Source of the DNA: Amoeboaphelidium protococcarum
Taxonomy: Eukaryota; Aphelidiomycota; Aphelidea
Direction of reading: 5' to 3'
NCBI GenBank assembly: GCA_023515745.1
Contig: JALECJ010000256.1
Coordinates: 2,108,001 to 2,172,000, forward strand
Length of the DNA stretch: 64,000 nucleotides
Part shown: positions 35,094 to 47,048 of the stretch, piece after piece
Position numbering within the stretch: position 1 is the stretch's first letter
How the letters are laid out: every line of letters begins with the position of its first letter
Notes under the pieces: model-generated
What the model was told of the DNA's origin: nothing
The model's input: only the letters and a program-made list of their open reading frames with translations
Database searches by the model: none
Position numbers and translations under genes: made by a program

Positions 35094-35858
35094 ATGATTT
35101 TTCGAAAGAGTATTTCTTAGCTGTATAATGGCCGTTAGATATTGAGATTAGCTGTCCGACCGTTAAGTTTCCATTAGACCGGAGACTTTATACTCTGCAA
35201 GGATTTTATCACCGCAGATGAAGAGTCGCGCTTGGTAAAGTATGTGGATGCACGATTGGCACGTCGAGAACCTTATCATTATGATCATTTTGATAAAGTT
35301 ATAAAAGGGTACAGAGAGTGCATTATGTCTAGCTGGCCATAGGATATGGAATTGATATTCTCCAGAATGAGGAAGAGCGTGTAAGATTTGGCCTAACGTG
35401 ACAGTATCAAATGGAAGCCTATTCATGTTTTAGATCTTGCCGAAAATGGTGTCATTGGACCGCACACTGATTACATTGATGTAAATTATTTTTTTATACC
35501 TTGAACTTAAACACTAACATTTTGCTTTGTAGTATTCAGGTGAGTTTGTTTGTGGTCTTAGTTTGTTAAGTGACACGGTCATAAAGTTTGAGCACAATTA
35601 AAACACCTCGGACTGGTAGAAGATCCATATTCCAAGAAAGTCTTTTTATATCACAAAGTAAGATTAATAATACATTGTGGGTGTTTGTCATTGTAATACA
35701 TTAAATTAACCACCGTGTTGTGACAATGTAGAGGATCTGTAAGACGAGATTACAAGCATTCGATACAGTCTGAGAATGGTATGTTCAGTGTTGATGGCGC
35801 GTAGTTCAAGCAGCAACGAAGGATCTCATTAATGCTACGCGATGAAAAACAGGAGTGA
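35094..35858 (+). CDS. ALKBH7: ALKBH7-like 2-oxoglutarate/Fe(II) dioxygenase
   Basis: Mitochondrial AlkB homologue 7; the animal enzyme acts in programmed necrosis and is reported to modify mitochondrial RNA. Three exons (introns 35481-35532 and 35658-35731, both ending TGTAG), 212 residues. The N-terminus 'MIFRKSISQLYNGRQILRLA' is a strong presequence. 'DFITADEESRLVKYVD' and 'HYDHFDKVIKGYRE' match the ALKBH7 N-half. Iron ligands are in 'GVIGPHTDYIDYSG' (HxD), and 'GLSLLSDTVIKF' is the family core strand. The distal ligand His is probably in 'RRDYKHSIQ', and 'QQRRISLMLRD' binds 2-oxoglutarate. Stop TGA 35856-35858. Confidence 0.9.
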
Positions 35859-36353
35859 TAGGTGCCTAAACAAACTATATATGGAAGGATTTAGTAGAAT
35901 TGTTTCTCGATTTAAAGTGTTCGTTTCACTCTACCTAGCACTTACTTTCTCACGCCTCATATACGACGAGTGTAAACTTGGAGTAACTCTCAATCTCTCT
36001 CACCGTCGCTTTGCCCTTATCTTGTTGCACTTTAGCGGGCGATATGAACGATCGAGTCATTGCGACGAGTCACAGAGCGCGACGCAATGAGATCGCCGTT
36101 GTCTTCCTGTGCTTTTGCCAGCGTAAGCTTCAAGACCAGGCGCGGTCAGAACAGAAAAAAATTCTCTTTCCTTCGTTTCTCCTTTTCATTTCACTTGGAG
36201 TGTTATTAAAGGTCTGTACCATTCATTTCGTATTACTCACCTGGTGTTATTCAGGGCCACTGTTGGTCTTTTATACATTGCTATCTACTGATTCTCTGTT
36301 TGCCTATTGTTTAGAACTGTATTAATAAAGTAAGCTAGTACGTTGTGGTTGGG
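35859..36353. promoter_or_regulatory. Upstream region of the WNK kinase gene
   Basis: A 495-bp gene-free region with pyrimidine-rich stretches (CTCTCAATCTCTCTCACCGTCGC near 35985-36010). It is presumably the promoter and leader of the WNK kinase. No other feature seen. Confidence 0.35.
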
Positions 36354-38807
36354 ATGAGTAGTAGTAGTAACAAGAAGGAAGATGATAAATTTGCTATTCT
36401 TCAGTAGCAGGCGTAAAGTGAGCTGATTGAGCATCTACGTTAGTAGAGATAATAGCAGTAACAGTAGAAATAGCAAGTTTAATAGTAGACGTCACTGCCT
36501 TAATAATCTCCAACGTAATAGCACCAGTAGTAGTAGCATCTTAGTCCGTAACATAGTCTGCAGTAGCAGGAACAGTAGTAAAACTTGAATAGAATTGCAG
36601 GATCTCCTCCTCGAACAATGACTACGGTCGGGTCAACTGCTGCGACAGATACGATGTAATCTGCTAACTCTACTACTGTGCCGCCTCTGCATCTAGATAA
36701 CTTGAGGAATCCGTAGATGAGTATTGATAGGGATGCTTTGATGGCTGCCATGTCGGCCGGTGGATCGTCTCCAGACCAATTTGTTTAGACGTATAACTCC
36801 AATGTCGAAGGTGGTGAACGGATTGTTGATCTCAGTCCGAATGGAAGATATGCTAAACTTAATTGTATTCTCGGCAAGGGTGCATATAAGGTCGTGTACA
36901 AAGCTATAGACCGAGAAGAAGGTTATGAGGTGGCGTGGAACTGTTTTTAGACCACCAAGGCAGAGTTTACTGCTCTCAGTCAGGAAATTGAAATACTTAA
37001 ACGAGTCAGGCATCCGAATATTATAAACTTCCATGACTGCTGGTTCAATAATAATGAATTTGTATTCGTGACGGAACTAATGACCTCTGGTACTTTGCGT
37101 GAGTATATTCGTAAGTTGTAAAGTCCTAACATTAAAGTCGTGAAGCGATGGTGTCGATAAATTTTGAAAGGCTTGGCCTACCTACACGCTCATAATCCAC
37201 CGATAATTCATCGAGATATCAAGTGTGATAACATTTTTATCAATGGAGCTCACGGTGAAGTCAAGATTGGTGATATGGGTACGGCAAAGATGAAGTTGGG
37301 TAAGAAGTACACTGTTATTGGAACTCCAGAGTTTATGGCTCCAGAAATGTATGAGGAGAAGGGCTACAATGAGAAGGTGGATATTTATGCTTTCGGCATG
37401 TGTCTGCTTGAAATGGTGACTGGTGAATATCCTTATTCTGAATGCACTAACGCAGCTCAGATTTACAAAAAGGTCTCGTAAGGTCTTAAACCAGATTGTC
37501 TGCATAAAGTTACTGATTCTGAAGTGATTGATATTCTTGGAAAGTGTATATGCGCTGAGAATGATCGATTATCTGCCGCTCAACTCTTGGAGCACCCATT
37601 TTTGACTGTAGAGCCAGAGGTTGTGCTCATATCTGCTAGTGATGATAAAATCAATTTAGTTCTGCAGGTATTGTTTCGAGGCATGGAGAAGCTGTCGGTG
37701 AAATTTGAATTTAATGTCGAGAATGACACTGCAGAGGATGTGGTGAATGAAATGATTTAGGAGAAGGTTTTGCATTAGAAATACCAAGTACTTATTACAC
37801 ACGAGATCAATCGTATCCTTAGGGATCTTCATAAACTCAGTGTTGAGAATAAAGGCACCAAGGAGGAGAGTCGATAAATGTGGAGACGGAGTGACACCAC
37901 CATCATGCGAGATGAATTGGATCGGGCAAAGCTTGAGGTACAGAAGGCGACTGTGCGTGCTCTTGAAGCTGAGAAGAAGGCTGAGCTTTCAGAGGTTAGA
38001 GCTAGATTGGCTGAGGAGCGAACAGTTGCCAGTCCTAATCTGCAGGACTCTATGCACTCATACAATGCATCATCAGCTATTGGAAGTCCCGGATAGACTA
38101 TGATTAGCTCGACTTTTGTTGCTGACAATGGCAAAGCTCTCACGATCAATACTGAGGATGGTTAGTAGACTACTGTTCCATTGAAAGACTACAAAGATGA
38201 GCAGGCTATCGAAGATTTGGTGCACGACACTGCAGTAGTCAATAATCGTGGTGTGGATAAAGAGCGAGAATGGCTAGCCAAGCTTCATGCTTAGGATGTG
38301 ATGACCGTCGGTGATCTGCGTGATCTGCATGATGAAGATTGGGGCAATCTGGGACTCACGGTATTTGCTAGCAGGGCGTTGAGGAATGCTCTTCATGGTA
38401 AGCAACTGCGGAACATTAGCCCAAAGAATGCTCCCTCTGGCAGTACTGGTTAGCCAAAGTCGATTGTGACGACTCCACCGATGAGTTCAATGGGTGGTGA
38501 ATATTTCGCTTCTTCTTCTGCGTCTACACATAATCCTGCTAGTGCAAGTACATAATAGTCAACGCTCGCATAGACCATGCATGGTGGTATATAGTAAGCT
38601 CACGTTTAATCTCATTCATCGTAGCCATCTTCTGGGTCAACTGCAAGCGGTCATGCTAATTAAATTGCTCACGCCCGCCGAAGAAGTAATGCAGCTGACG
38701 TCAACAGTGGACTGAGGAATCAGTAGGCTGTACACGAATAGTAGTCGATGCAGCACCAAGATAGTAACTAGTAGCCGTATTATGACGCTGAGACTTTCGA
38801 CAAATGA
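36354..38807 (+). CDS. WNK-family protein kinase
   Basis: Ser/Thr kinase of the With-No-Lysine (WNK) group, which senses chloride/osmolarity and regulates ion transport in animals and plants. One exon, 817 residues. N-terminal low complexity with long polyglutamine (residues about 15-75), spelled in mixed CAG, TAG and TAA. Kinase domain about 160-410: '[14 protein letters not shown]' has the WNK-specific Lys in the Gly-rich loop, 'EVAWN' replaces the usual catalytic Lys with Asn, then 'FHDCWFNNN', '[15 protein letters not shown]', '[17 protein letters not shown]', '[15 protein letters not shown]', 'KIGDMGTA' and '[15 protein letters not shown]'. 'RWCRQIL' uses TAA 37158-37160 for an invariant Gln. 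A helical region near 620-690 ('[20 protein letters not shown]') looks SAM-like. Ends TGA 38805-38807. Confidence 0.94.
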
Positions 38808-38968
38808 GATTAAATCTTTAAAATATACTCATTAAATATTTTGACTTTATCCATTTGTTATTTGCCGTAATACGTCAGCAAAGATATAAAAAGAATGATT
38901 TCAATTGCATTACTTAGTATGTATTCCAATCCTATAAATTATCACGACTCTTAATATCTCGCCACAAC

Positions 38969-40336
38969 TCAATTGGCCCCTGCACCGTTGAACACCAAAG
39001 CATTAGGTGAAGCTCTGTCGAGATTTCTAATCTTGTCCTTGTTGGCAATCTTGGACAGCTTCTCGATGGCATCCTTATAAGAAGCTGACGCATCCATGCC
39101 ACTCCAAATAGCAGCGAGAACACCGGCCGCAATAGGAGATGCCATACTTGTTCCACTCAGAACTTGATAACTCTTTGGACTCTAATTCCACGAAGAATAG
39201 ATGAAATGACCAGGAGAGAAAACGTTCACACACGATCCATAGTTGCTAAAGAACGCCGGGCTATCCAGAATATCACTCGCTCCCACAGTGAAAACATTCT
39301 CAGCGCTAGCAGGACTAAAAGTGCAAGCATCAGCGGCAGAATTACCAGCAGCAGCAACGATAGGAATTCCATTCTCAACCACCTTGTCTGCAGCGGCATT
39401 CAGAGACTAAATGTATGGACCACCAAGCGACATATTAATAACGCTCTTCTTGTTAGCCTTCTTACCTCCCCACCAGCTGTGTTTTCTCTTATGATCTTTA
39501 ACCACGTAATCCAGACCGGCAATGATCCAACTAATCATACCAATGCCACCGGGTCCCAAAACTTTGACGGCGACCAGGTTCGCTTTCGGAGCAGCGCCTG
39601 TGGTTTTACCAGCAGACAGGCCAGCGCAGTGTGAACCGTGTCCATTACCATCTTTATTGCCAGAGAACCATGCAGTGGTCTTACCCCATCTAGCGCGACC
39701 TTCAAACTGCTCATGACCAACATTGATACCAGTGTCAACGATATAGATATCAACACCTTTACCAGTTTCCTTATCGTTACCTGTGAATGAGTAAACAGGA
39801 TATCCGGGCTGGTCACCTTTCTACTTGACAGCGTCAACTTGACTTACGCGTTACATGCCCCATGATGTCTTGTTGTGAGCCCATGCAATGTTAGCAATAC
39901 TTTCAGGAATTTTTTTATCATCTTCAAGGATGTAGTCCAACTTGACCATCATATCCTGCTCCACCAGCTCAACATCAGGATGGCCACGGATAGCATCAAT
40001 GACGCGTGAAGAGAAGCGACCGGCATAACCTTGGAATCCAGGGAAATCATACTACTGCTAAACGATTGACTGCACATCCTACAACTCTTGGGTATTAGCT
40101 TCAGCAACAACAGACTACAACCAGGTCAAATGAGCATTCAGCGTAGTGGTACCAGTAATAGCAGCAGTCTCAAGATCACCATCAACGCCGCGCATCTGCA
40201 CAATGTACTGATCGTCAGCGAGCTCAGCCGTCGGAGTCACATCTGGAACGCGTAGAGGAGCCAAAGAAGCTCTATTGAATGAAATTTACGCACCCAGTGC
40301 AAAGGAGGCCACAAATAAGCATAAATACTTACGCAT
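38969..40336 (-). CDS. Secreted subtilisin-like serine protease (proteinase K group)
   Basis: Secreted S8 peptidase. One exon, 455 residues. Signal peptide (MRKYLCLFVASFALGA), an I9-type propeptide ('DDQYIVQMRG' ... 'HPDVELVEQD') and a catalytic domain with the triad in 'IYIVDTGINVGHEQFEGR' (Asp), 'DGNGHGSHCAGLSAGKT' (His) and 'SGTSMASPIAAG' (Ser), plus the oxyanion Asn in 'VAAAGNSAADACTFSPAS'. This last block and 'VAVKVLGPGGIGMISWIIAGLDYV' are typical of the fungal proteinase K/oryzin group, although here the catalytic domain has an added Lys-rich, Trp-containing insertion (KHSWWGGKKANKK). Stop TGA 38971-38969. Confidence 0.94.
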
Positions 40337-41296
40337 AACTAAGTTATTTATTTGTGTTTATTATATTTATTGAAGAAATTCTATTCAGAATTAAAGAGAC
40401 GAGTGACGAACTGGGAAATTTATCACGTCAGTCTATTTACTTGATTATAAATCGGTGGCGCAGTCTCGGTGACTCCACACTATAACGCGTGTGTCTATAC
40501 TCCAACAAATTCATGCCTACATTGTTGAAATATGCATGATCAATGTGAAGTAATAGAATGAGAGATAATATAATCTAGTAAATAAGAAGAGAAAAGAACC
40601 TCGTGAATAGTCAACAAATGAGTAATCATAAGATCAAAACTTCAAAACGATAAAACATCGTTCAAAACAGATTAAGATAATACCATAGAAATAATAGCCA
40701 AAGCTGAAACTTAGTCACGGAATTGAAGACCTCAGAAAAATAACTTTTCTAGTTAAAACGTGATTTTTAACATTTATTGTATACGTGATCTATTTCTTGT
40801 GCCTCATCGTACACAATGTGTGAAACTGTCCGCCATTTGCTGTTGACGTCTGAAACCAAATGGCTCTACTCTCTCTCTCTCTCTCTCACACTCGCCCGGT
40901 CGTTCTCGTCGGACAGACTTGCTCACTCTCAAGCGCGCTTTCTCTCTTCGCGTATGTGAGTGTGTGTGTGTTGTTCCTCAGCCCAAGAAGAAAGAATCAG
41001 GAGAAACGAGCTTCAAAAGAACTGAGAGAGAGACAGCGACAACAAAGAAAGACGTTCGTTCGTTCGTTCCGTTAGAAATTGAACCCCTTCATTTATTTAC
41101 TGAACTGAGGAAGAGGAAGAACAAGAACAAGAAGTGTCAACCTATCTAATTGCAATTTTAAGGATCGCTTTTAAATCACCAATCGACTGCTTGCACCTAG
41201 AATTAACTCTTGAAATCAACAGTATTTTATTGATAAAATACAAGTTCTGTTTACACTGCCTAGATTGCTGACATCAACCAACACTGGATATTTGAA
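40337..41296. promoter_or_regulatory. Long region upstream of PP2A B55, with CT and TTCG tracts
   Basis: A 960-bp region between the divergent protease and B55 starts. It contains a (CT)n tract at about 40870-40889 followed by CACACTCGCCCG, a GT tract near 40960, and CGTTCGTTCGTTCGTT near 41053-41068. These probably lie in the B55 core promoter or leader. No coding frame here is supported. Confidence 0.45.
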
Positions 41297-42930
41297 ATGA
41301 GTTCATAATAGTAGTAGTAGTAGTAATAATAGTCACAAGAAGATGGAACTTGGAAGTTTGCCCAATGCTTCGGCGACAAGGGTGATGTCGAGGATGTAAC
41401 AGAGCCTGATATCATATCTGCTGTTGAATTTGACCACACTGGCAACTATCTCGCCACTGGTGACAAGGGAGGCAGAGTGGTTCTGTTTGAGCGAAACACT
41501 TAGGTAAGTTGTTGATGTTGATATCTGTTACTAATATTGATCATTTGAGATTATTCTGATGATGATAATGACTTTTGCTCATCTGAATACGCCGCTATAA
41601 TTAATGGCTGGCCATTCAGAGAGCGATTGTTGTCATGTATCCATCTGAATCTATCTACTATATATGTATATGTCTGTGTAGAAGAAGGGATGTGAGTACA
41701 AGTTTTATACAGAGTTCTAATCACATGAGCCAGAGTTTGACTACCTCAAAAGTGTGGAGATTGAGGAGAAGATTAATAAGATCAAGTGGTTGAAGCAGCA
41801 TGGCAATAACAATTTGCTTCTATCTACTAATGGTAAGCCTATTATAAAACTATTTATTATAGATTTACTGACCGTCTTGTATTTATTTGTGTGTAGATAA
41901 AACGATCAAGTTATGGAAAGTGTATGAAAAGACGGTAAAGAGTTTGGTGGAGGGTAACATAAATGCCATGGACACTGAGAATTCCTCGGCGCCTAATGGT
42001 ATCTTAAAGTTGCCCAAGGTTCTGATATCGGACGCTTTTGTGGCAGCATAGCCCAAGAAGATCTATGCTAATGCTCACACCTACCACATCAACTCCATCT
42101 CTGTCAACTCGGACCAGGAGACCTTCCTATCTGCAGATGATCTGAGAATCAACTTGTGGAATTTTGCAGTCAATGATCAGAGCTTCAACATTGTTGATAT
42201 CAAACCGGTGAATATGGAAGAGTTGACTGAAGTTATCACAGCTGCCGAGTTCCATCCTCTGCTGTGTAATCAGTTTGTGTACAGCAGCAGTAAAGGCACC
42301 ATCAAGCTCGCTGACATGAGGTAATAGGCTCTGTGTGATAGACACGCCAAATGTTATGAAGAGGATGAGGATCCTGCGAACAAGAGCTTCTTTACAGAGA
42401 TCCTGTCCTCTGTGAATGATGTCAGATTCAGTCCAGATGGTAGGTACTTGCTGTCTCGCGATTATCTCACCTTAAAGCTATGGGACGTCAATATGGAGAA
42501 TAAGCCGGTGAAGAAGATCAATGTTCATGACTATGTCAACTCTAAGCTGGCCGAGCTGTATGAGCAGGAGATTCTGTTTGACAAGTTTGAATGTAACTGG
42601 AGTGGCGATGGCAAGTATATGCTCACCGGTTCTTATGGCAACTATTTCAATATATACGATAGAGGCAGTAAGAATGAGGTGTCTTTACAGGCGGATAAGA
42701 GTGCATTCAAGGCTAAGCGATCAAACACTGCCAAGACCAAGCTCGGCCTGGGTAAATCCACAAAGTCCCTGTCCTCGGGCAGTACCGGTGGTGGTCTATC
42801 CAAGAAGGAGGAAATTAATCCGGATACTGTGGACTTTTCCAAGAAGATTTTGCACTCATCCTGGCATCCGAAAGAGAACTCTGTCGCTGTCGCTGCCACT
42901 AATAACTTGTTCCTGTTCAGCACTTTGTGA
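41297..42930 (+). CDS. CDC55: PP2A regulatory subunit B55
   Basis: WD40 regulatory subunit that targets protein phosphatase 2A, controlling mitotic exit. Three exons (introns 41504-41681 and 41833-41896, both ending GTGTAG), 463 residues. It opens MSSQQQQ... where the glutamine run is spelled entirely with TAA/TAG (TAG repeat at 41306-41332). Invariant B55 segments follow: '[24 protein letters not shown]' (the Gln is TAA 41718-41720), '[12 protein letters not shown]', '[16 protein letters not shown]', '[11 protein letters not shown]', '[20 protein letters not shown]', '[20 protein letters not shown]', '[20 protein letters not shown]' and '[16 protein letters not shown]'. The codon pair TAA-TAG in 'DMRQQALCDRH' is at a variable site. 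Confidence 0.97.
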
Positions 42931-43242
42931 TTGAGTTGTTTGGTATAACTGTATAGACTTGGACACTTTTTTATACATTCCACTTGTAAGTAAGTGTCCA
43001 GGTATCGCTGACTTTTAATAATCAACTGCTGGCAAGAATAAAATTGAATGAACCGTGTAAGTGTATTAGTAGATTTCGGTAATCTATTTATTGTATACAA
43101 TTCTGTTTTCTTGTCTTGTCAAGACTATAAAATTTCAAAATCTACATAGTTCTCCAAGGTCTTGACTGCGATTGCGAGTTTTGCATTTTCTCATTTTCTT
43201 CAATTCAAACTTGAACAAAACGGAGCGAAAATTTAGAAGAAA

Positions 43243-44496
43243 ATGGTTAAAGCTGTGGGTAGAAAGGGAACGAAAGAATGGCGTAAGAATATCGATATAT
43301 CCCCTGAGGAAGAGTAGCTGGAGTAGGAGCGTAAAAATGAAATGACTGGTGGGCCTGTTGCTTTGAAGGCGGATGATCAACTGTTTACTATCGACGTGAC
43401 AGCTGATTAGAAAATCAGTCAAAAGATCAAGAAACGTCGCCGTGTGGATGAGATTCTGGCTGAGCGATCCGCCGTACCTGCTATTCGCAGTAAGAATAGT
43501 AATAGCATTGCTCCTGGTAGTAGTAGTAGTAGCAGTGGTAGAAAATTGTCAAAGAACACCGTGGCTCAATTGAAAAAGATTAAGAAAAAGCTGGACTAAA
43601 AACAACCAGCAGCAGATTCTGCTTCAAAATCAAAAGGCGACGAGTTGGGTGATATTTGGGCAAATGATGAGGTGGTTGAGAGCTCTGGAGTAATTAACCC
43701 TTAAGATAACGCGTTTAGTAGAAAGTTGAGTGATCCTATAGAAAGTGCAAAGACTCCTGCCATTAAACACGTTTATCCAGGAGAGTCTTACAATCCATCA
43801 ACGGAAGATCATAAAAAACTATTGATGGAAGCGTATTAGTTGGAGTTGCAGAAGATCAGTTAAAAGGAAAATATGCAGGATCTATTACCAGATGTTAATG
43901 CAATATTGAGAGCTTAGAAGATTGATTCTGCGTTTACAATGGACATTGATTTGGGATCTGAGGATGAGGAGGAAGAAGACGCGTCTGCAGATGATAACGA
44001 TGTAGATAGTGGTGACACTAATGGCGATGCTCAGCCAAGCTTTAGAAAGAGTGGAGTGCCTATTGCAAAGACGCCAGTGCAGCGTAATAAGGAGAAGAGA
44101 ATCAAGTAGACTGAGCTGTAACATGCCAGAAATCGTCGCTTGAAAGCTATCGTTAAGGCAATCGAGACTATTGAGAATCTTTAGAATCAGGTGGATTAGA
44201 CAGAGTAGGAGCGAACATAATTGGCAATTAATAAGCTAAAGTTGTAAAAGTTCTAGAGTCTGTATGAGACTAAGCAGTTATCAAAGTACAACTTTGAGCC
44301 TCTGCCTATTGCTATCAAGCTGACTGAGGAGTTGCCGGGATCGCTGAGAGAACTGACACCAGAAAGTAATCCTCTCAAGGAGAGATTTAATCGCCTGTAG
44401 TAGAGGAATATCATCGAGACGCGTCTGCCAGTTATGCGCAAGAGAAAATATCAATAGAAGATGGTGGAGACTCATTCATACAAGAAGTTTGTATGA
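43243..44496 (+). CDS. NOP53: Ribosome biogenesis factor Nop53
   Basis: Nucleolar protein of late 60S maturation that recruits the exosome helicase Mtr4 to pre-ribosomes. One exon, 417 residues. The N-terminus 'RKGTKEWRKNIDISPEEEQL' is the conserved Nop53 opening, followed by 'LFTIDVTAD'. The middle 'KHVYPGESYNPSTEDHKKLL' is the family's core motif, and the C-terminus 'EELPGSLRELTPESNPLKERFNRLQQRNIIETR' is diagnostic (here Q-Q is TAG-TAG). A polyserine run at about residue 90 is encoded by an AGT repeat, not by TAG. The protein is rich in Lys/Glu coiled coil. Stop TGA 44494-44496. Confidence 0.92.
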
Positions 44497-44603
44497 TCTA
44501 TCTGATTAAGTAATGGATGCATCTCTACTATGTGTTCGTCATTAAATCTTGAGTAATAAAACCTTCATTTCTTGAATATATATTTACAGTTCACTTATAT
44601 TAT

Positions 44604-47048
44604 TCAGATTTAGTAGCTTTCATCATAGAACAAGGAAACAAGTTTGCGAATAGTTGCATCATTTAAAGCTCTTCGGGGTATGGGACTATTTTAACGTTTG
44701 ATATGATCAATCCTTGTCTGATTATCTGGCAGCGAATCCAGAGCATCAGTGAATGATCTCAATGTGGGATATTTACTGATCAAATACGACGCCTTGTCAA
44801 CACTGAGTCCTCTCACAGTCATCAACTGTTTGAACCACAAATCCCTGAGTGTATTAGTCTTGGACTTGCTATTAAGTTCTGAGAATTCATTAAATGTTAG
44901 ATGGTAAGGACGTCGATCTCTCCGCTCACATTGCGCCTTGAATTGATTAAAAGTCTCGGATGTGACCAAGTTTGGAGGTATGACATAGATATCCTGTTTG
45001 GAATACAATTTACATACCATATTGTGCATCTACACCAGAAAGTAACAGGTGTCTTCAATAGATATTGTACGCTTACAAGAGATTCCATGCAATAGACTCG
45101 TCTCTACCATAGCACATCTGAGTGGTAACCGGCCAAAATCATTCACAGTGTGCACATTATACTCTTCTACCACGTACCATAAATGTTTTAATGAGGACTT
45201 TCTAAGTCGCGACTTTTACTCGAAAAAGCGTCCATCTTTAATAGAACTCACTAGATCATCCAAACGCTTGCGTTCAATCAAAAAGTCTAGAGACACTTCA
45301 TATTGGCATCCATTTGAGCTCTGACTTTTTGACCGTGCGATCCAAGCAATATCTCCCAGCTCCAGCTATCTAGTTTGAACATTCTTCACCTTCTTCTACA
45401 GCTCTTCAATGAAGAAGTTGCGCTCACCCTACGACTTCACCTCTCGATTATCGATCAGCATCACGATATCATACGAACCAGCTGGAAGCCTTAGAGGTGG
45501 ACCAGTCCATGAAATAGGCAATGGGTCTTTCTCAATCGGATGAGGCCATAGTTGATAGTTGGCTTCTCGAGAAACCAGCGGCTATTTTTCAAGACCAATA
45601 TTAGATAGTCGTATACCTTATTGATTCGCCACTTTCTCCACAGTACTGATGACTTACTGCTTGCCATTTAAAAACGGAGTGCCTTGAAAGTTATTACTAT
45701 TTAGAGGAGATTTAAAGGAGTCGCTACCAAAATTAAACAGAGGCTTAGAAGATGATAGTTACTATTATTACTCTTTTTAGCCAGTCGACGACTTTTTAAA
45801 CGATGGAGTTTACTATGCACTAAATGAACTACTACCAACGTCTAAACCAGGACACTCTTACATGCATAAATTAGACGCTAAATATCCCACCAACAACCCC
45901 GCAGCATCAGGAATCAGAGTTACTTTTTAAATATTAACAACAAATGGATGATGAGATTATGACGAATGATATTCAATCAAATAAGACCCATTACTGTCAC
46001 ACTTGGCCTACTACCTTGACTTGACTCGCCTATTCATCTCATTGAGATACCAATACTGAAACTGAATGATACTAGGACGACCATTCTTATTAGCTGGAGC
46101 ACTCATCGAGGATACGGATGCTTGCTTAGATCGATGACCAACATCTGATTATGGGACAATGTTATCCTTGAATGTCTAGGATTTAAGCCAAAGCTGGGAG
46201 GCGACATCCTCACCTTAAAGACTTAATGAATATTTAGGCGGATTACTCATTTTGATAACTAAGCCTTTATCTATCAGCGTATTTACAGAGTTCCAAGCAG
46301 TGTAATGCTAACTTCCACCACCACCACCAAAATTAGTAGTACTTGAAGATGTAAAAGACGCGTCACAGAACGGTTGAGCCTGTTAACATAGCTCCGTCTT
46401 GCCCATCTGATAAGAGAGACCCTGAGATTGGCCAGAGTCAATTTGTTACTTTCGCTAATGAAGAGCCATCAGAATCGCGTATCCTCCACTCTTATAACGT
46501 GGCGCATAAGAGGATGCCGTCTTTGGTCGCTTAGTAGTTCTAGAAGTAGATTGTGACTGGGATTGAGATTACAAAGACACTTGAGATGCAGAAGCACCGA
46601 AACTGTGACCAGCAGTGGCATCTTCGAGCTCGTTCAGTATATCGGAGCTCTTTTAACCTCTCTTCCTAGTAGTCTTCTTTTGCTTCGTCTAAGCCACAGA
46701 CTGCGATAAATTCTCAGAACTTCCTTAACTACTGCCAGAGGTATCTTATCCGGATGGATCATACGGTGGAACATTTTACACATCTCTGCGATACAAATCG
46801 TGCACTTACTTTTGCCCATCAGAGAGAAATTTGTTAGTCATTGCAATAATCTTGGTCTGGATATTGGGACCAATCCCCGACACTGATACTAGTTAATAAG
46901 GTGATAATGCATTGGGAGTAGACTTGAGATTATTATAAGCTTTATTGAGAGCAAAGTAGTAGTTCTTTTAACCATTCTAATCTGCAGTCTGTTTCAATTC
47001 ATTCAAAAACTCGCAAAACTTTTTGTTCACAGGTTCTTATGGTGGCAT
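44604..47048 (-). CDS. MUS81: Structure-specific endonuclease MUS81
   Basis: Catalytic subunit of Mus81-Eme1/Mms4, which cleaves stalled forks and recombination intermediates. One exon, 814 residues. N-terminal HhH-type region ('[19 protein letters not shown]'), a winged-helix segment ('[11 protein letters not shown]', '[15 protein letters not shown]'), and a long Ser/Gln-rich linker. The ERCC4 nuclease: '[19 protein letters not shown]', '[13 protein letters not shown]', '[13 protein letters not shown]' (ERKxxxD) and 'DGRFFEQKSRL' (Gln is TAA 45218-45216). C-terminal tandem HhH: '[26 protein letters not shown]'. By my hand count the gene uses about 40 UAR and 31 CAR codons for Gln. Stop TGA 44606-44604. 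Longer than yeast Mus81 (about 632) because of the linker. Confidence 0.95.

Noticed and set aside
41306-41332. TAG repeat as a non-coding microsatellite upstream of B55
   Set aside because: It lies in frame between the only suitable ATG (41297) and the conserved B55 N-terminus, so it is most simply a polyQ tract.
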